Shown piece after piece: positions 25,037-32,279 of a stretch of DNA of 42,196 nucleotides. Numbering within the stretch: the first letter of the stretch is position 1; every line of letters begins with the position of its first letter. This DNA comes from Paracoccus sp. M683. Its GTDB lineage: Bacteria; Pseudomonadota; Alphaproteobacteria; Rhodobacterales; Rhodobacteraceae. Made by a program: the position numbers and the translations under genes. The stretch lies in contig NZ_VKDF01000018.1 of the NCBI RefSeq assembly GCF_007096355.1, positions 1 through 42,196 of the forward strand. Reading direction: 5' to 3'. Below the pieces are notes generated by a model. The model did not search any database and was not told where the DNA came from. It saw nothing but the letters and a program-made list of their open reading frames with translations.

Positions 25037-25520
25037 GGGCTTCCAGCACCCTCTGCATGATTGCGGTCTCGATCGTCACCGATGCCCCGGATTGCCGTTC
25101 CACCTCCGCCATGATCTGCGCCGCCATCAGCGCGGCCACCCGTCCGGGCCAGGTGACCCAGACATCCCGTTCCTGCCGCGCCAGGCGAAACACCAGCGTT
25201 TCCGCCCGCGCGCGGTCGACCAGCGTGCCCTTCTTCTTCTGCACGGCCAGCTGGCGTTCCTGCGCCGCGTAAACCGTCAGCGCCGTGCGCGCCTTGATGT
25301 AGGACGTCGTCTCGCCGGGGCCGCTGGCAAGCCCATCCCCACCAAGTGACCGCCGCTGCTGGTCGGGATCCGTCATCTCCGCCCGCCGCACATCCGAGGC
25401 CGCGGCGTTGATCGACCCGTCGTCATGGACCACCAGCCGACCGTTCTTGCGCGCCTTCTGGACCCCGCCGCGCGACAGACCGGAATGGGCCGCGTACTCG
25501 CGTTCGCTCATGCCTTTCAT
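24984..25520 (-). CDS. Terminase small subunit-like protein
   Basis: A 178-residue protein directly upstream of the large terminase. Residues about 4-30 (SEREYAAHSGLSRGGVQKAR) look like a helix-turn-helix of the Nu1 type, followed by charged helices (TTSYIKARTALTVYAAQERQ) and a C-terminal part that may contact the large subunit. It would recognise the packaging site. The open frame extends 16 codons up to a TTG, but ATG 25520 is more likely. It is the first gene of the late operon. Confidence 0.75.
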   Translation of the reverse strand: MKGMSEREYAAHSGLSRGGVQKARKNGRLVVHDDGSINAAASDVRRAEMTDPDQQRRSLGGDGLASGPGETTSYIKARTALTVYAAQERQLAVQKKKGTLVDRARAETLVFRLARQERDVWVTWPGRVAALMAAQIMAEVERQSGASVTIETAIMQRVLEAHVREQLDALADLRVSLG

Positions 25521-25562
25521 GGCGCCGTGAAGTCCGTCAAGATATTGAAAATTAACAGGAAA

Positions 25563-25587
25563 AGACAATCAATCCCGTTGATTGTCT
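25563..25587. promoter_or_regulatory. Perfect 10-bp inverted repeat between late operon and plus-strand block
   Basis: AGACAATCAA and TTGATTGTCT flank TCCCG in the divergent gap between the small terminase gene and the first plus-strand gene. It is AT-richer than its surroundings and symmetrical, so it may be a regulator's operator for the late operon; a U-tract is missing on both sides, which makes a terminator less likely. Confidence 0.55.
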
Positions 25588-25653
25588 CCCCCTCCGGAGC
25601 GATTCTGCTCCCATCAACAGGCCGCATCGCGCCGATCCCAGGAGGGCTTCACC

Positions 25654-25869
25654 ATGACCACGACCACCATCCGCATCGACTACTCCACCCTTCCGGAGGG
25701 CTTCGATTTGAGCCGCCCGGACGCCATTGCCGAGATCATCGAGCAGGTACTGCGCGAGAGCGGAATCCCGGCCGAGGCCTCCGACGTCCTCTCGCACCTG
25801 AAGATCGAACTGCCCACCGCCCAGCTGGGTGCCGCCAGCCGCACGCTGGCCGAGATGCGGCTGATCTGA
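25654..25869 (+). CDS. Small protein of unknown function, prophage accessory block
   Basis: A 71-residue acidic protein (MTTTTIRIDYSTLPEGFDLS start, ending RTLAEMRLI) with two predicted helices. It is not recognised. A GGAGG site lies eight bases upstream of the ATG, so translation is likely efficient. It heads a plus-strand series of small genes that oppose the late operon. The 5' extension of the open frame reads through the intergenic region and is excluded. Confidence 0.65.
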   Translation: MTTTTIRIDYSTLPEGFDLSRPDAIAEIIEQVLRESGIPAEASDVLSHLKIELPTAQLGAASRTLAEMRLI

Positions 25870-25980
25870 CCGGCATGATCAGAAAGCACTGATATTGCTC
25901 CGATTTGCCTACGATCATCCGCCCGACAGAGCGATGGTGTTCGCACCAGAACGATGCAACTCACCGAAGGATGCCCCGCC

Positions 25981-26205
25981 ATGACCCGCCGCGCCGCCGA
26001 CAATTCCAAAGCTCTCGACGCCTTCATCGCCGCGAAGGCCGAGATCGACGTGATGCTGGAGCGCCTGAGGGCCCTCAGCGACGACCACTTCGAGACCCAC
26101 CCCGACGACATCCATTGGGGCCATGTCGGGACGCTGAAGCACTACGCGGGCCTGCTGCGCCAGATCACCGACAGCGCCTTCAAGGAAGGCGAACACGCCG
26201 CCTGA
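25981..26205 (+). CDS. Small conserved-looking protein of unknown function
   Basis: A 74-residue protein (MTRRAADNSKALDAFIAAKA start, then ETHPDDIHWGHVGTLKHYAG). It is helical, slightly acidic and without membrane segments. Proteins of this appearance occur in rhodobacterial genomes next to DUF3489 genes, but no function is known to me. ATG 25981 is taken as the start because AAGGA precedes it; an ATG nine codons earlier has no such site. Confidence 0.65.
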   Translation: MTRRAADNSKALDAFIAAKAEIDVMLERLRALSDDHFETHPDDIHWGHVGTLKHYAGLLRQITDSAFKEGEHAA

Positions 26206-26228
26206 CGCGCCCACGCGGTGCGACGGCC

Positions 26229-26281
26229 GCCCCGTCCGAGGACGGGGCTTGCCTCCGTAGAAGGCGCGCACACCGCGCGCC
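26229..26281 (+). promoter_or_regulatory. Two tandem GC hairpins upstream of the DUF3489 gene
   Basis: GCCCCGTC-CGAG-GACGGGGC (26229-26248) and GGCGCGC-N5-GCGCGCC (26263-26281) are both perfect stems in the 95-base gap. Neither is followed by a T-run, so they are not classic terminators. They may protect or pause the mRNA between the two genes. Confidence 0.5.
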
Positions 26282-26300
26282 ACAGCGCCCGGAGGCCCCA

Positions 26301-26894
26301 ATGACCACCCCGTCCGATACCCAGTCCCTGATCCTGTCCCGTGCCGCGACCCGGCCCGGCAACCTCGCCCTGCCGCTGCCCGAGGGGCTGGTCGGCGCCG
26401 CCGCCAAGATGGTGGTCGGCAAGATGATCGCCCGTGGGTGGCTTGAGGAGGTCGAGGCCAACCTTCGCCGCGGCGAGCCGATGTGGCGCGAGACCGGCGA
26501 CGGCCACGGCACCACGCTGATCGCGACCGAGGCCGGGCTGGAGGTCATCGGGATCGAGCCGTTGGCGGCCAGCGCCGTTGCCATCGCGCGGAAGGCGAAG
26601 CCGAAACCGGTGCAGATGCCCGACGACGCCGATGCCTCGAAACCCGTCGCCATCCGCGCTGGCACCAAGCAGGCGCAGATCATCGCCATGCTCCAGCGCC
26701 CCGAGGGAGCGACGGTCGCCGAGATGGTCGAGGCCACCGGATGGTTGGCGCACACGGTAAGGGGCTCGATCTCGGGGGCGCTGAAGAAGAAGCTTGGTCT
26801 GCCCATCACCGCCGAAAAGGCCGAGGGCAGGGGGACGGTGTATCGCATCGGCATCGGCCTCCGTCACCAAAGCCTCGCTATTCGCGGCTCGTAA
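26301..26894 (+). CDS. DUF3489 domain protein
   Basis: A 197-residue protein. The C-terminal 75 residues are DUF3489: GTKQAQIIAMLQRPEGATVA, then EMVEATGWLAHTVRGSISGA and LKKKLGLPITAEKAEGRGTV, a winged-helix-like DNA-binding fold by its pattern. The N-terminal half (LILSRAATRPGNLALPLPEG, MIARGWLEEVEANLRRGEPM) looks like a second small helical domain. Such proteins accompany phage and recombinase genes in alphaproteobacteria and may be regulators. A GGAGG site lies eight bases upstream of the ATG. Confidence 0.8.
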   Translation: MTTPSDTQSLILSRAATRPGNLALPLPEGLVGAAAKMVVGKMIARGWLEEVEANLRRGEPMWRETGDGHGTTLIATEAGLEVIGIEPLAASAVAIARKAKPKPVQMPDDADASKPVAIRAGTKQAQIIAMLQRPEGATVAEMVEATGWLAHTVRGSISGALKKKLGLPITAEKAEGRGTVYRIGIGLRHQSLAIRGS

Positions 26895-26954
26895 AGGTCA
26901 TTGACTCGGCCATAACGGCTGCGCCAGCTGAACAGAGCAACGCGGGCGCACGGT

Positions 26955-27899
26955 ATGATAAACTTCAGATACATTCGGATGGCTGGCAATGATCAAGGCT
27001 GGAGGCGCCCACATGGCGGCCGGATGGGTGGTGACGACTATGTTGGCACTCAGGGCCTTGGGCATGAAGATTGGAATTTTGCCAAGGATGTCTGGAAAGA
27101 TGGTCGCTACCATCTCTACCTTCGGTCAACACCAGCAGGCTTTGACAAAGGGCAATTCAATTTTGTGCTTGGGGCTCATGCAAGCCCGGTTCCGATGATT
27201 TTAGGATTTGTCGAGAATACAACTTATGGCGTTTCGCAACTGCCGGAGCAGATATTGCAGAGGCGCGCTCAAGAGGTGTTTGCGCTCAATGAGGATGATA
27301 GCCTCGGATCGATCTATGGGCGGTTAAGCGTTGATCAAATTGCGACACGTCTTAAGCGGGAGGCGGACGATTATCGCGTCTCGGTTGCCCCACAGGATCT
27401 GTATATTCTTGCACAGCCTGTTCCGATGCCGACCGATATCTACAAGGTCGTCCATCCCGGTTACCGCGCTCTTCCTATGACAGAAGACCAGTATGCTGCG
27501 ATCAAAGCACGAGTGCTCGCGAATGATACTGCTGTCGCAGTCGATCAAGAGGAAGCAACAAGCTTCCCTGAAGGGCTCTTGGTCGAAAAGCTGCACAAAT
27601 CCCGTGAGCGCAGCCGTCGCGTCGTTGAGTTGGCGAAGAAGCTTTTCATCGAGAAGAACGGGCGGCTATCCTGCGAGGCATGCGGATTGGATCCGGAAAA
27701 GCACTTCGGATCGTCCAAGATGCGTAATCGGATCATCGAAGCGCATCACGATGTTCCGCTTTCAGACGACAAGCATGAGGGTGCAACCAAGGTCTCGGAT
27801 CTGCGGATGGTTTGCCCTAACTGTCACCGGGCCATTCACACCATGCGACCGTGGCTAACGGTGAAAGAGCTCAGAAAGATTCTACCGCAGCGACGTTGA
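26955..27899 (+). CDS. HNH endonuclease with unknown N-terminal domain
   Basis: The C-terminal 77 residues of this 314-residue protein form an HNH nuclease: CEAC (240-243), EAHHDVPL (262-269) and CPNCHR (287-292), with the zinc and catalytic residues present. This arrangement is common in McrA-like and other restriction-type nucleases. The N-terminal 230 residues were not recognised; they may recognise DNA or a modification. The gene is visibly AT-richer than its neighbours and uses many A/T-ending codons, a sign of recent transfer. No good ribosome site precedes ATG 26955; an ATG eight codons later is an alternative. It ends 17 bases from the end of the converging methyltransferase operon. 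Confidence 0.8.
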   Translation: MINFRYIRMAGNDQGWRRPHGGRMGGDDYVGTQGLGHEDWNFAKDVWKDGRYHLYLRSTPAGFDKGQFNFVLGAHASPVPMILGFVENTTYGVSQLPEQILQRRAQEVFALNEDDSLGSIYGRLSVDQIATRLKREADDYRVSVAPQDLYILAQPVPMPTDIYKVVHPGYRALPMTEDQYAAIKARVLANDTAVAVDQEEATSFPEGLLVEKLHKSRERSRRVVELAKKLFIEKNGRLSCEACGLDPEKHFGSSKMRNRIIEAHHDVPLSDDKHEGATKVSDLRMVCPNCHRAIHTMRPWLTVKELRKILPQRR

Positions 27900-27916
27900 G
27901 GAGCATCCTTCGTCTG

Positions 27917-29242
27917 TCAACCTACTTGCTGCACTGCCTTCCGCCCCGTCGCCATCTCCCACCGCCGCACGGCGACGTCGCAATAGACCGGGTCCAGTTC
28001 GACCGAACAGCAACGCCGCCCGGTGCGTTCCGAAGCGATCAGCTGGGTGCCGGAGCCGCAGAAGGGTTCGAACACCAGGTCGCCGGGGCCGGTGAAGGCT
28101 TCCAGCACCGCCTCGACCAGCGCCACGGGGAAAACGGCCGGGTGCGATCCGGCGGCACCCAGCCCGCCCTTGTGGCGCATGATCCGGAACACGCTGTCCG
28201 GGATGCGATGGCTCTGGATCGCGTTGCCGTAGCCGGTCTTGCGATGGACCGTGCCGTCGGCCCCGCGCAGGCCGCCGCCGCCCAAAGTCTCGCCCGCGTG
28301 CTTGGACGGCACGGTCTTGTGCGGTTTGCGCGGTGCGCGGTTGAAGTGGAAGATGAACTCGTGCGACGGTGCGAGGCGGCCGTTCCAGTCGCCGGGCAGG
28401 CCGGGCCCCTGGTCCCAGACATACCAGCCGAAGCGCCGCCAGCCCTGTGCGCGCATCCAGTCGACCCAGCCCTCCCAATAGGGAATCCACTCGCCATCGC
28501 GATGGACGAGGCCGAGGTTGACCAGCAGTTGGGCATCGGCGGTGACGGGGGCCGTGGCGAAGACGCCCTGCATCAGCGCATCCCAATCGCCGACCTTTTC
28601 CTTCGCCGAGCCATAGTCGCGCTGCTGCGCGTAGGGCGGGGAAGTGAAGAGGAGCGATGATTGCGCGCCGTTCATCAGCCGTGCGACCACGGCCGGGTCG
28701 GTCGCATCGCCGCAGATCAGTCGGTGATCGCCCAGCGCCCAGATGTCGCCTGGGCGGGTGATCGGCTCGGCCGGGGCCTCGGGGATGGTGTCGGCGGTGT
28801 CGTCGTCGATGGGCGTCCGGTCGTTGGCATCGTGCAGCAGCGCGTCCAGCTCGCCCTCGGGGATGCCGATCAGCCCGAGGTCGAAGTCCTCGGCCATCAG
28901 CTCGCGCAGTTCCTCGAGCAGCAGCGCCTCGTCCCATCCGCCCAGTTCGGTCAGCTTGTTGTCGGCGATCCGATAGGCCCGGCGCTGCGCCTCGGTCAGA
29001 TGGCCGAGCACGATGACTGGCACCTCCGCCAGCCCGAGCTGTGCCGCGGCTAGGATGCGGCCGTGCCCCGCAATCAACTCGCCATCGGCCGCGACCAGCA
29101 CCGGCACGGTCCAGCCGAACTCGGCCATGCTGGCGGCGATCTTGGCCACCTGGTCGGCGTCATGCGTCTTGGCATTCCGGGCGTAGGGCCGGAGACGGAT
29201 TAGGGGCCAGAGTTCGACCCGCCCAGGTGGCATGATCATCAC
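27917..29242 (-). CDS. ParB-domain DNA methyltransferase (TSPPY type)
   Basis: A 441-residue fusion. Residues about 8-130 are a ParB/Srx-like domain (RPYARNAKTHDADQVAKIAA, ELIAGHGRILAAAQLG, YRIADNKLTELGGWDE). The rest is an amino-methyltransferase of the circularly ordered class, with motif IV TSPPY (200-204) before motif I FCGSGT (394-399). The TSPPY form is most often seen in N4-cytosine methylases, while DPPY marks N6-adenine ones. No specificity can be read. It is the last of three overlapping genes (ATGA junction at 29239-29242) and resembles the first of them through the ParB part, suggesting duplication and divergence. Confidence 0.88.
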   Translation of the reverse strand: MMIMPPGRVELWPLIRLRPYARNAKTHDADQVAKIAASMAEFGWTVPVLVAADGELIAGHGRILAAAQLGLAEVPVIVLGHLTEAQRRAYRIADNKLTELGGWDEALLLEELRELMAEDFDLGLIGIPEGELDALLHDANDRTPIDDDTADTIPEAPAEPITRPGDIWALGDHRLICGDATDPAVVARLMNGAQSSLLFTSPPYAQQRDYGSAKEKVGDWDALMQGVFATAPVTADAQLLVNLGLVHRDGEWIPYWEGWVDWMRAQGWRRFGWYVWDQGPGLPGDWNGRLAPSHEFIFHFNRAPRKPHKTVPSKHAGETLGGGGLRGADGTVHRKTGYGNAIQSHRIPDSVFRIMRHKGGLGAAGSHPAVFPVALVEAVLEAFTGPGDLVFEPFCGSGTQLIASERTGRRCCSVELDPVYCDVAVRRWEMATGRKAVQQVG

Positions 29243-29739
29243 GCAGGGTCCGTCGCCGGTGTGCAGACGATGAGCGTGGTTCGGCCTGGAAGATACCAGC
29301 TTGGGAAGTCCTCGGGCCAGGTGACGCGAAGCCCGTAGAGCGCAGCGGTCGCTTCGGTGTCCTGACGCTTCGCGGCATCGAAGTCGCCATAGAGATGCGC
29401 GGCCACCGCGGCGGCCTTCCGGTCCTTCCGGTAGAAATAGCCATGGTCGACAAGCTCGTGCGGCCAGGGATCAACGTGATAGCCGCGACCATTGAACAAT
29501 CCGCGCCGCGCCAGCACCGAGGGCGAAAAGCCCGACCGGGTCAGGTGCCAGCCATGGCGTTCGCCGAAGAGCACGGCCAAGCGCTGGCGCGTCGCCTGCA
29601 GATCCTGTTGCAGCGCATTGATCTGGGGATAGCCTTTCGCGTCGCGCAGCTTTTCTTGATCGTCGGTCACCGCGCTGGCGAGCACGGCGATTTCGTCATC
29701 GCTGGTTGCAGCCTGCTGGATGGCGAGGACATCGTTCAT
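29239..29739 (-). CDS. Unknown protein between two ParB-methyltransferases
   Basis: A 166-residue protein with an N-terminal coiled-coil-like part (about 8-55) and a C-terminal half rich in aromatic residues (SPSVLARRGLFNGRGYHVDP, ELVDHGYFYRKDRKAAAVAA, TWPEDFPSWYLPGRTTLIVC). No family is recognised. Start and stop both overlap the flanking methyltransferase genes by ATGA, so all three are made together. It could be a cofactor or specificity partner of the methylases; this is inference from coupling only. Confidence 0.65.
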   Translation of the reverse strand: MNDVLAIQQAATSDDEIAVLASAVTDDQEKLRDAKGYPQINALQQDLQATRQRLAVLFGERHGWHLTRSGFSPSVLARRGLFNGRGYHVDPWPHELVDHGYFYRKDRKAAAVAAHLYGDFDAAKRQDTEATAALYGLRVTWPEDFPSWYLPGRTTLIVCTPATDPA

Positions 29740-30998
29740 GTCGCCAGTCTCCTTGACTTGAGGGCGGCGAAGGTCTCGCCGGTTTCCGCCAGCACCGCCT
29801 CTTGGCCGGTGAAGGACTGCCAGCGCTCGATGGCGACATCGACATAGGCCGGGTTCAACTCGATCCCGAAGCAGACCCGCCCTGTGGTCTCGGCCGCGAT
29901 CAGCGTGGTGCCGGATCCCATGAAGGGTTCATAGACCGCCTGGCCGGGGCTCGAGTTGTTCAGGATCGGCCGCCGCATGCATTCGACCGGCTTCTGCGTG
30001 CCGTGGACCGTATCGGCATCCTGATCCCGGTTGGCGATCTGCCACAGCGTCGTCTGCTTGCGGTCCCCCGCCCAGTGACCCTTGCCCTTGGCGCGCACCG
30101 CATACCAGCAGGGTTCGTGCTGCCAGTGGTAATCGCCCCGGCTGAGCACCAGCCGGTCCTTGGCCCAGATGATCTGCGACCGGATGGCGAAACCCGCGGC
30201 CGCCAGGCTGTCCGCCACGGTCGCCGCGTGCAGCGCCCCGTGCCAGACATAGGCGACGTCACCGGGAAACAGCGCCCATGCCTCGCGCCAGTCGGCGCGG
30301 TCGTCGTTCAGAACCTTGCCGGTGCGTTTCGTCTTCGCGGCCCCCGCGGCATTGCGCCAAGAGGGATCGTACTCCACGCCGTAGGGTGGGTCGGTGACCA
30401 TGAGCAGGGGACGCACATCGCCCAACAGCCGCCCGACCACATCGGCCACAGTGCTGTCGCCGCAAATCAGGCGATGCGCCTTCAGCTGCCAGAGGTCTCC
30501 CGGCACCGACACCGGCGTGACCGGAAGCTCCGGAACATCGTCCTCGCCCTCGACCGGGCCATCGCCGCCCAGCGTCTCGGGATCCCGCAGCAGCGCGTCG
30601 AGGTCATCGTCGCTGATGCCGAGCAGCGTCAGGTCGAAATCCTCGGCCAAGAGCCCCGCGATCTCGTCGCGCAGCAGGGATTCGTCCCATTCGCCCAGTT
30701 CTGTTAATTTGTTGTCGGCGATCCGGTAGGCCCGGCGTTCGGCCTCGTCGAGGTGGCTGAGCCGGATCACCGGCACCTCAGTCAGCCCGAGCATGGTCGC
30801 GGCCAGCACCCGACCATGGCCCGCGATCAGTTCGCCGTCGTCGGCTACCATGCAGGGCACGGTCCAACCGAACTTGGCCATGCTGCCGGCGATCTTCGCC
30901 ACCTGATCGTCGCCATGCATCTTGGCATTGCGGGCATAGGGGCGCAGCCGGGCAATCGGCCAGGATTCAACCTGGCTCGGCGCGAAGACGAGGTCCAT
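29736..30998 (-). CDS. ParB-domain DNA adenine-type methyltransferase (DPPY)
   Basis: A 420-residue protein with an N-terminal ParB-like domain (about 8-130; RPYARNAKMHGDDQVAKIAG, ELIAGHGRVLAATMLG) and a methylase with motif IV DPPYG (203-207) before motif I FMGSGT (359-364), the order of the beta class that contains many N6-adenine methylases. A QKPVECMRRPI segment before motif I is typical. No nuclease partner with a matching name lies beside it apart from the converging HNH gene. The first gene of its operon; a hairpin with a U-rich tail lies about 30 bases upstream and could attenuate read-through into it. Confidence 0.9.
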   Translation of the reverse strand: MDLVFAPSQVESWPIARLRPYARNAKMHGDDQVAKIAGSMAKFGWTVPCMVADDGELIAGHGRVLAATMLGLTEVPVIRLSHLDEAERRAYRIADNKLTELGEWDESLLRDEIAGLLAEDFDLTLLGISDDDLDALLRDPETLGGDGPVEGEDDVPELPVTPVSVPGDLWQLKAHRLICGDSTVADVVGRLLGDVRPLLMVTDPPYGVEYDPSWRNAAGAAKTKRTGKVLNDDRADWREAWALFPGDVAYVWHGALHAATVADSLAAAGFAIRSQIIWAKDRLVLSRGDYHWQHEPCWYAVRAKGKGHWAGDRKQTTLWQIANRDQDADTVHGTQKPVECMRRPILNNSSPGQAVYEPFMGSGTTLIAAETTGRVCFGIELNPAYVDVAIERWQSFTGQEAVLAETGETFAALKSRRLAT

Positions 30999-31020
30999 GG
31001 GATGGGGCTCGGGATGTGGA

Positions 31021-31063
31021 GGAGGAAAAGGAAAAGCGCCCGCGAGGGGGTTCCTCCGGGCGC
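31021..31063 (-). terminator. Hairpin terminator between SDR gene and methyltransferase operon
   Basis: On the minus strand GCGCCCG-GAGG pairs with CCTC-CGCGGGCGC (one bulge) around a five-base loop, followed by CTTTTCCTTTTCC. It is well placed to end SDR transcripts about 120 bases past that gene's stop, or to attenuate transcription into the methyltransferase genes. The rest of 31064-31184 shows no gene; two TTGAC boxes on the minus strand lack a convincing -10. Confidence 0.6.
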
Positions 31064-31184
31064 AATTCTTCGATGATCAAGGGGTAGGTCAATGGGGGCA
31101 GGTCTGTCAACCCGAAAAGTGAAGCGGATTCAATCGCTTCTGTCGATTCTCAGTTTTGGCCTGCTGCGTTGACACTGGGTCCCG

Positions 31185-31940
31185 TTACTGTGCCGTGTAG
31201 CCGCCATCGACGAGGTGGTAGGAGCCCGTGATGAAGCTGGCTCGCTCCGACAGCAGGAATACGATCAGCGCGGCCACCTCTTCTGACCGGCCGAGGCGGT
31301 TCAGGGCGTGCTTGCCTTCGAGGAACTTCAGCGTGGCCTCATCCAGTGCATCGGCGACCATCGGCGTTTGAATGAAGCCGGGACCGACGGAATTGACCCG
31401 CACCCTGCCCGCGGCGTGTTCAAGGGCCGCGTTCTTCGTCGCGCCGACGACCGCATGCTTGGCACTGACATAGGCCGTGGAATTGGCAAAGCCGACTGAG
31501 CCGAGGATGGAGGCCACGTTCACCACCGCGCCACCGCCTGCCTTCTCAATCTCAGGGATGGCAAAGCGCATGCCGTAGAAAACGCCCGACAGGTTGATGT
31601 CGATGACCTTCTGCCAGCCCTCGAGGTCATAGCTGCCAGTCGGGGCTGCAGGTCCACCAATTCCGGCGTTGTTAACGATGCCGTAAATTGCGCCGGTCTT
31701 TGCCACGGCGAAATCGACCATGGCTTTCACCTGATCGGCCTTCGCCACATCGACCGCGAAGGGAGAGGCCTTCCCGCCGTGGTCAGTGATCCCCTTCACC
31801 ACCTTCTCGGCATGCTCGAGGTTGAGGTCGGCGACAATGACGGTTGCGCCACTGCTGGCCAGTTCCTCTGCCGTGGCTGCCCCGATGCCCGAGCCACCAC
31901 CGGTGACGATCACCGTCTTTCCGTCAAAACGCAGATCCAT
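31185..31940 (-). CDS. SDR family NAD(P)-dependent oxidoreductase
   Basis: A 251-residue classical short-chain dehydrogenase. The cofactor motif is TGGGSGIG (13-20), followed by NNAG (90-93), Asn115, Ser144, Tyr157 and Lys161, so the catalytic set is complete. Asp38 at the end of the second strand (VIVADLN) suggests NAD preference. The ending GSYHLVDGGYTAQ is family-typical. The substrate cannot be inferred. An AAGGAGGA site lies five bases before the ATG. It has no obvious link to the phage or restriction genes around it. Confidence 0.92.
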   Translation of the reverse strand: MDLRFDGKTVIVTGGGSGIGAATAEELASSGATVIVADLNLEHAEKVVKGITDHGGKASPFAVDVAKADQVKAMVDFAVAKTGAIYGIVNNAGIGGPAAPTGSYDLEGWQKVIDINLSGVFYGMRFAIPEIEKAGGGAVVNVASILGSVGFANSTAYVSAKHAVVGATKNAALEHAAGRVRVNSVGPGFIQTPMVADALDEATLKFLEGKHALNRLGRSEEVAALIVFLLSERASFITGSYHLVDGGYTAQ

Positions 31941-32053
31941 GCTGTCCTCCTTCGCCTGCCATTTGTTCGTGGAGCACAGGATAGCCAGCCCAGCGGGAGG
32001 ATGTCACGCGGTGCGGTTGGCACGATGGAAATTCTACGCTTGTTTCTGTGCCA

Positions 32054-32200
32054 GGTGGATTCCAATAACTGGCCAGGGTGGATTCCGGTCGGGAATCCAC
32101 CTCGCCAAGATCGTGATTTGGCAAGCACATGACTTGTAACGACTTTTTGTCTGATGGCATTCGGGGTGGCTTCCAAGTGGATTCCCCGGTGAGGAATCCA
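32054..32200. repeat. Cluster of GTGGATTCC direct and inverted repeats
   Basis: The 339-base gap between the SDR start and the hsdR end holds GGTGGATTCC at 32054 and 32077, a related GGTGGCTTCC at 32165, and GTGGATTCC at 32177. The second is paired with GGAATCCACC at 32092 (perfect 10-bp arms, 5-base loop), the last with GGAATCCA at 32193 (8-bp arms). Repeated multi-copy ends of this kind occur in IS21-type elements, so a solo insertion-sequence end is possible; a regulatory site is another. No protein-coding gene was seen here. Confidence 0.6.
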
Positions 32201-32279
32201 GTCGCTAGCGAACTGCCGCGCTGCGCCCCCCCGCATACGTTCAGCGCCCGGGAGGAACCATAGGAGGGGGGAGCGGTCG

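Larger units (their letters stand above)
3226..31063 (-). mobile_element. Prophage morphogenesis, lysis and DNA-modification region (incomplete prophage)
   Basis: A continuous minus-strand set of terminase, head, tail and lysis genes runs from about 25.5 to 3.2 kb. It is preceded by a plus-strand accessory block and by methyltransferase genes of the kind often found beside phage terminases. The left boundary is drawn at the end of the spanin gene because the next gene is a helicase on the other strand. The right boundary is uncertain: it is placed at a hairpin before an SDR gene, but a phage-like gene at 41.6-42.0 kb may mean the prophage resumes there. No integrase, repressor, replication gene or att repeat was recognised. 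Confidence 0.8.

Noticed and set aside
26955..27899. HNH gene as the phage packaging HNH nuclease found next to terminase
   Set aside because: Packaging HNH proteins are usually small and co-directional with terminase; this one is 314 residues, opposite in strand and AT-rich, so a restriction or moron role is more likely.
31064..31184. Possible att site or tRNA fragment at the right end of the phage genes
   Set aside because: No tRNA-like fold and no matching direct repeat near 3200-3230 could be seen by eye.
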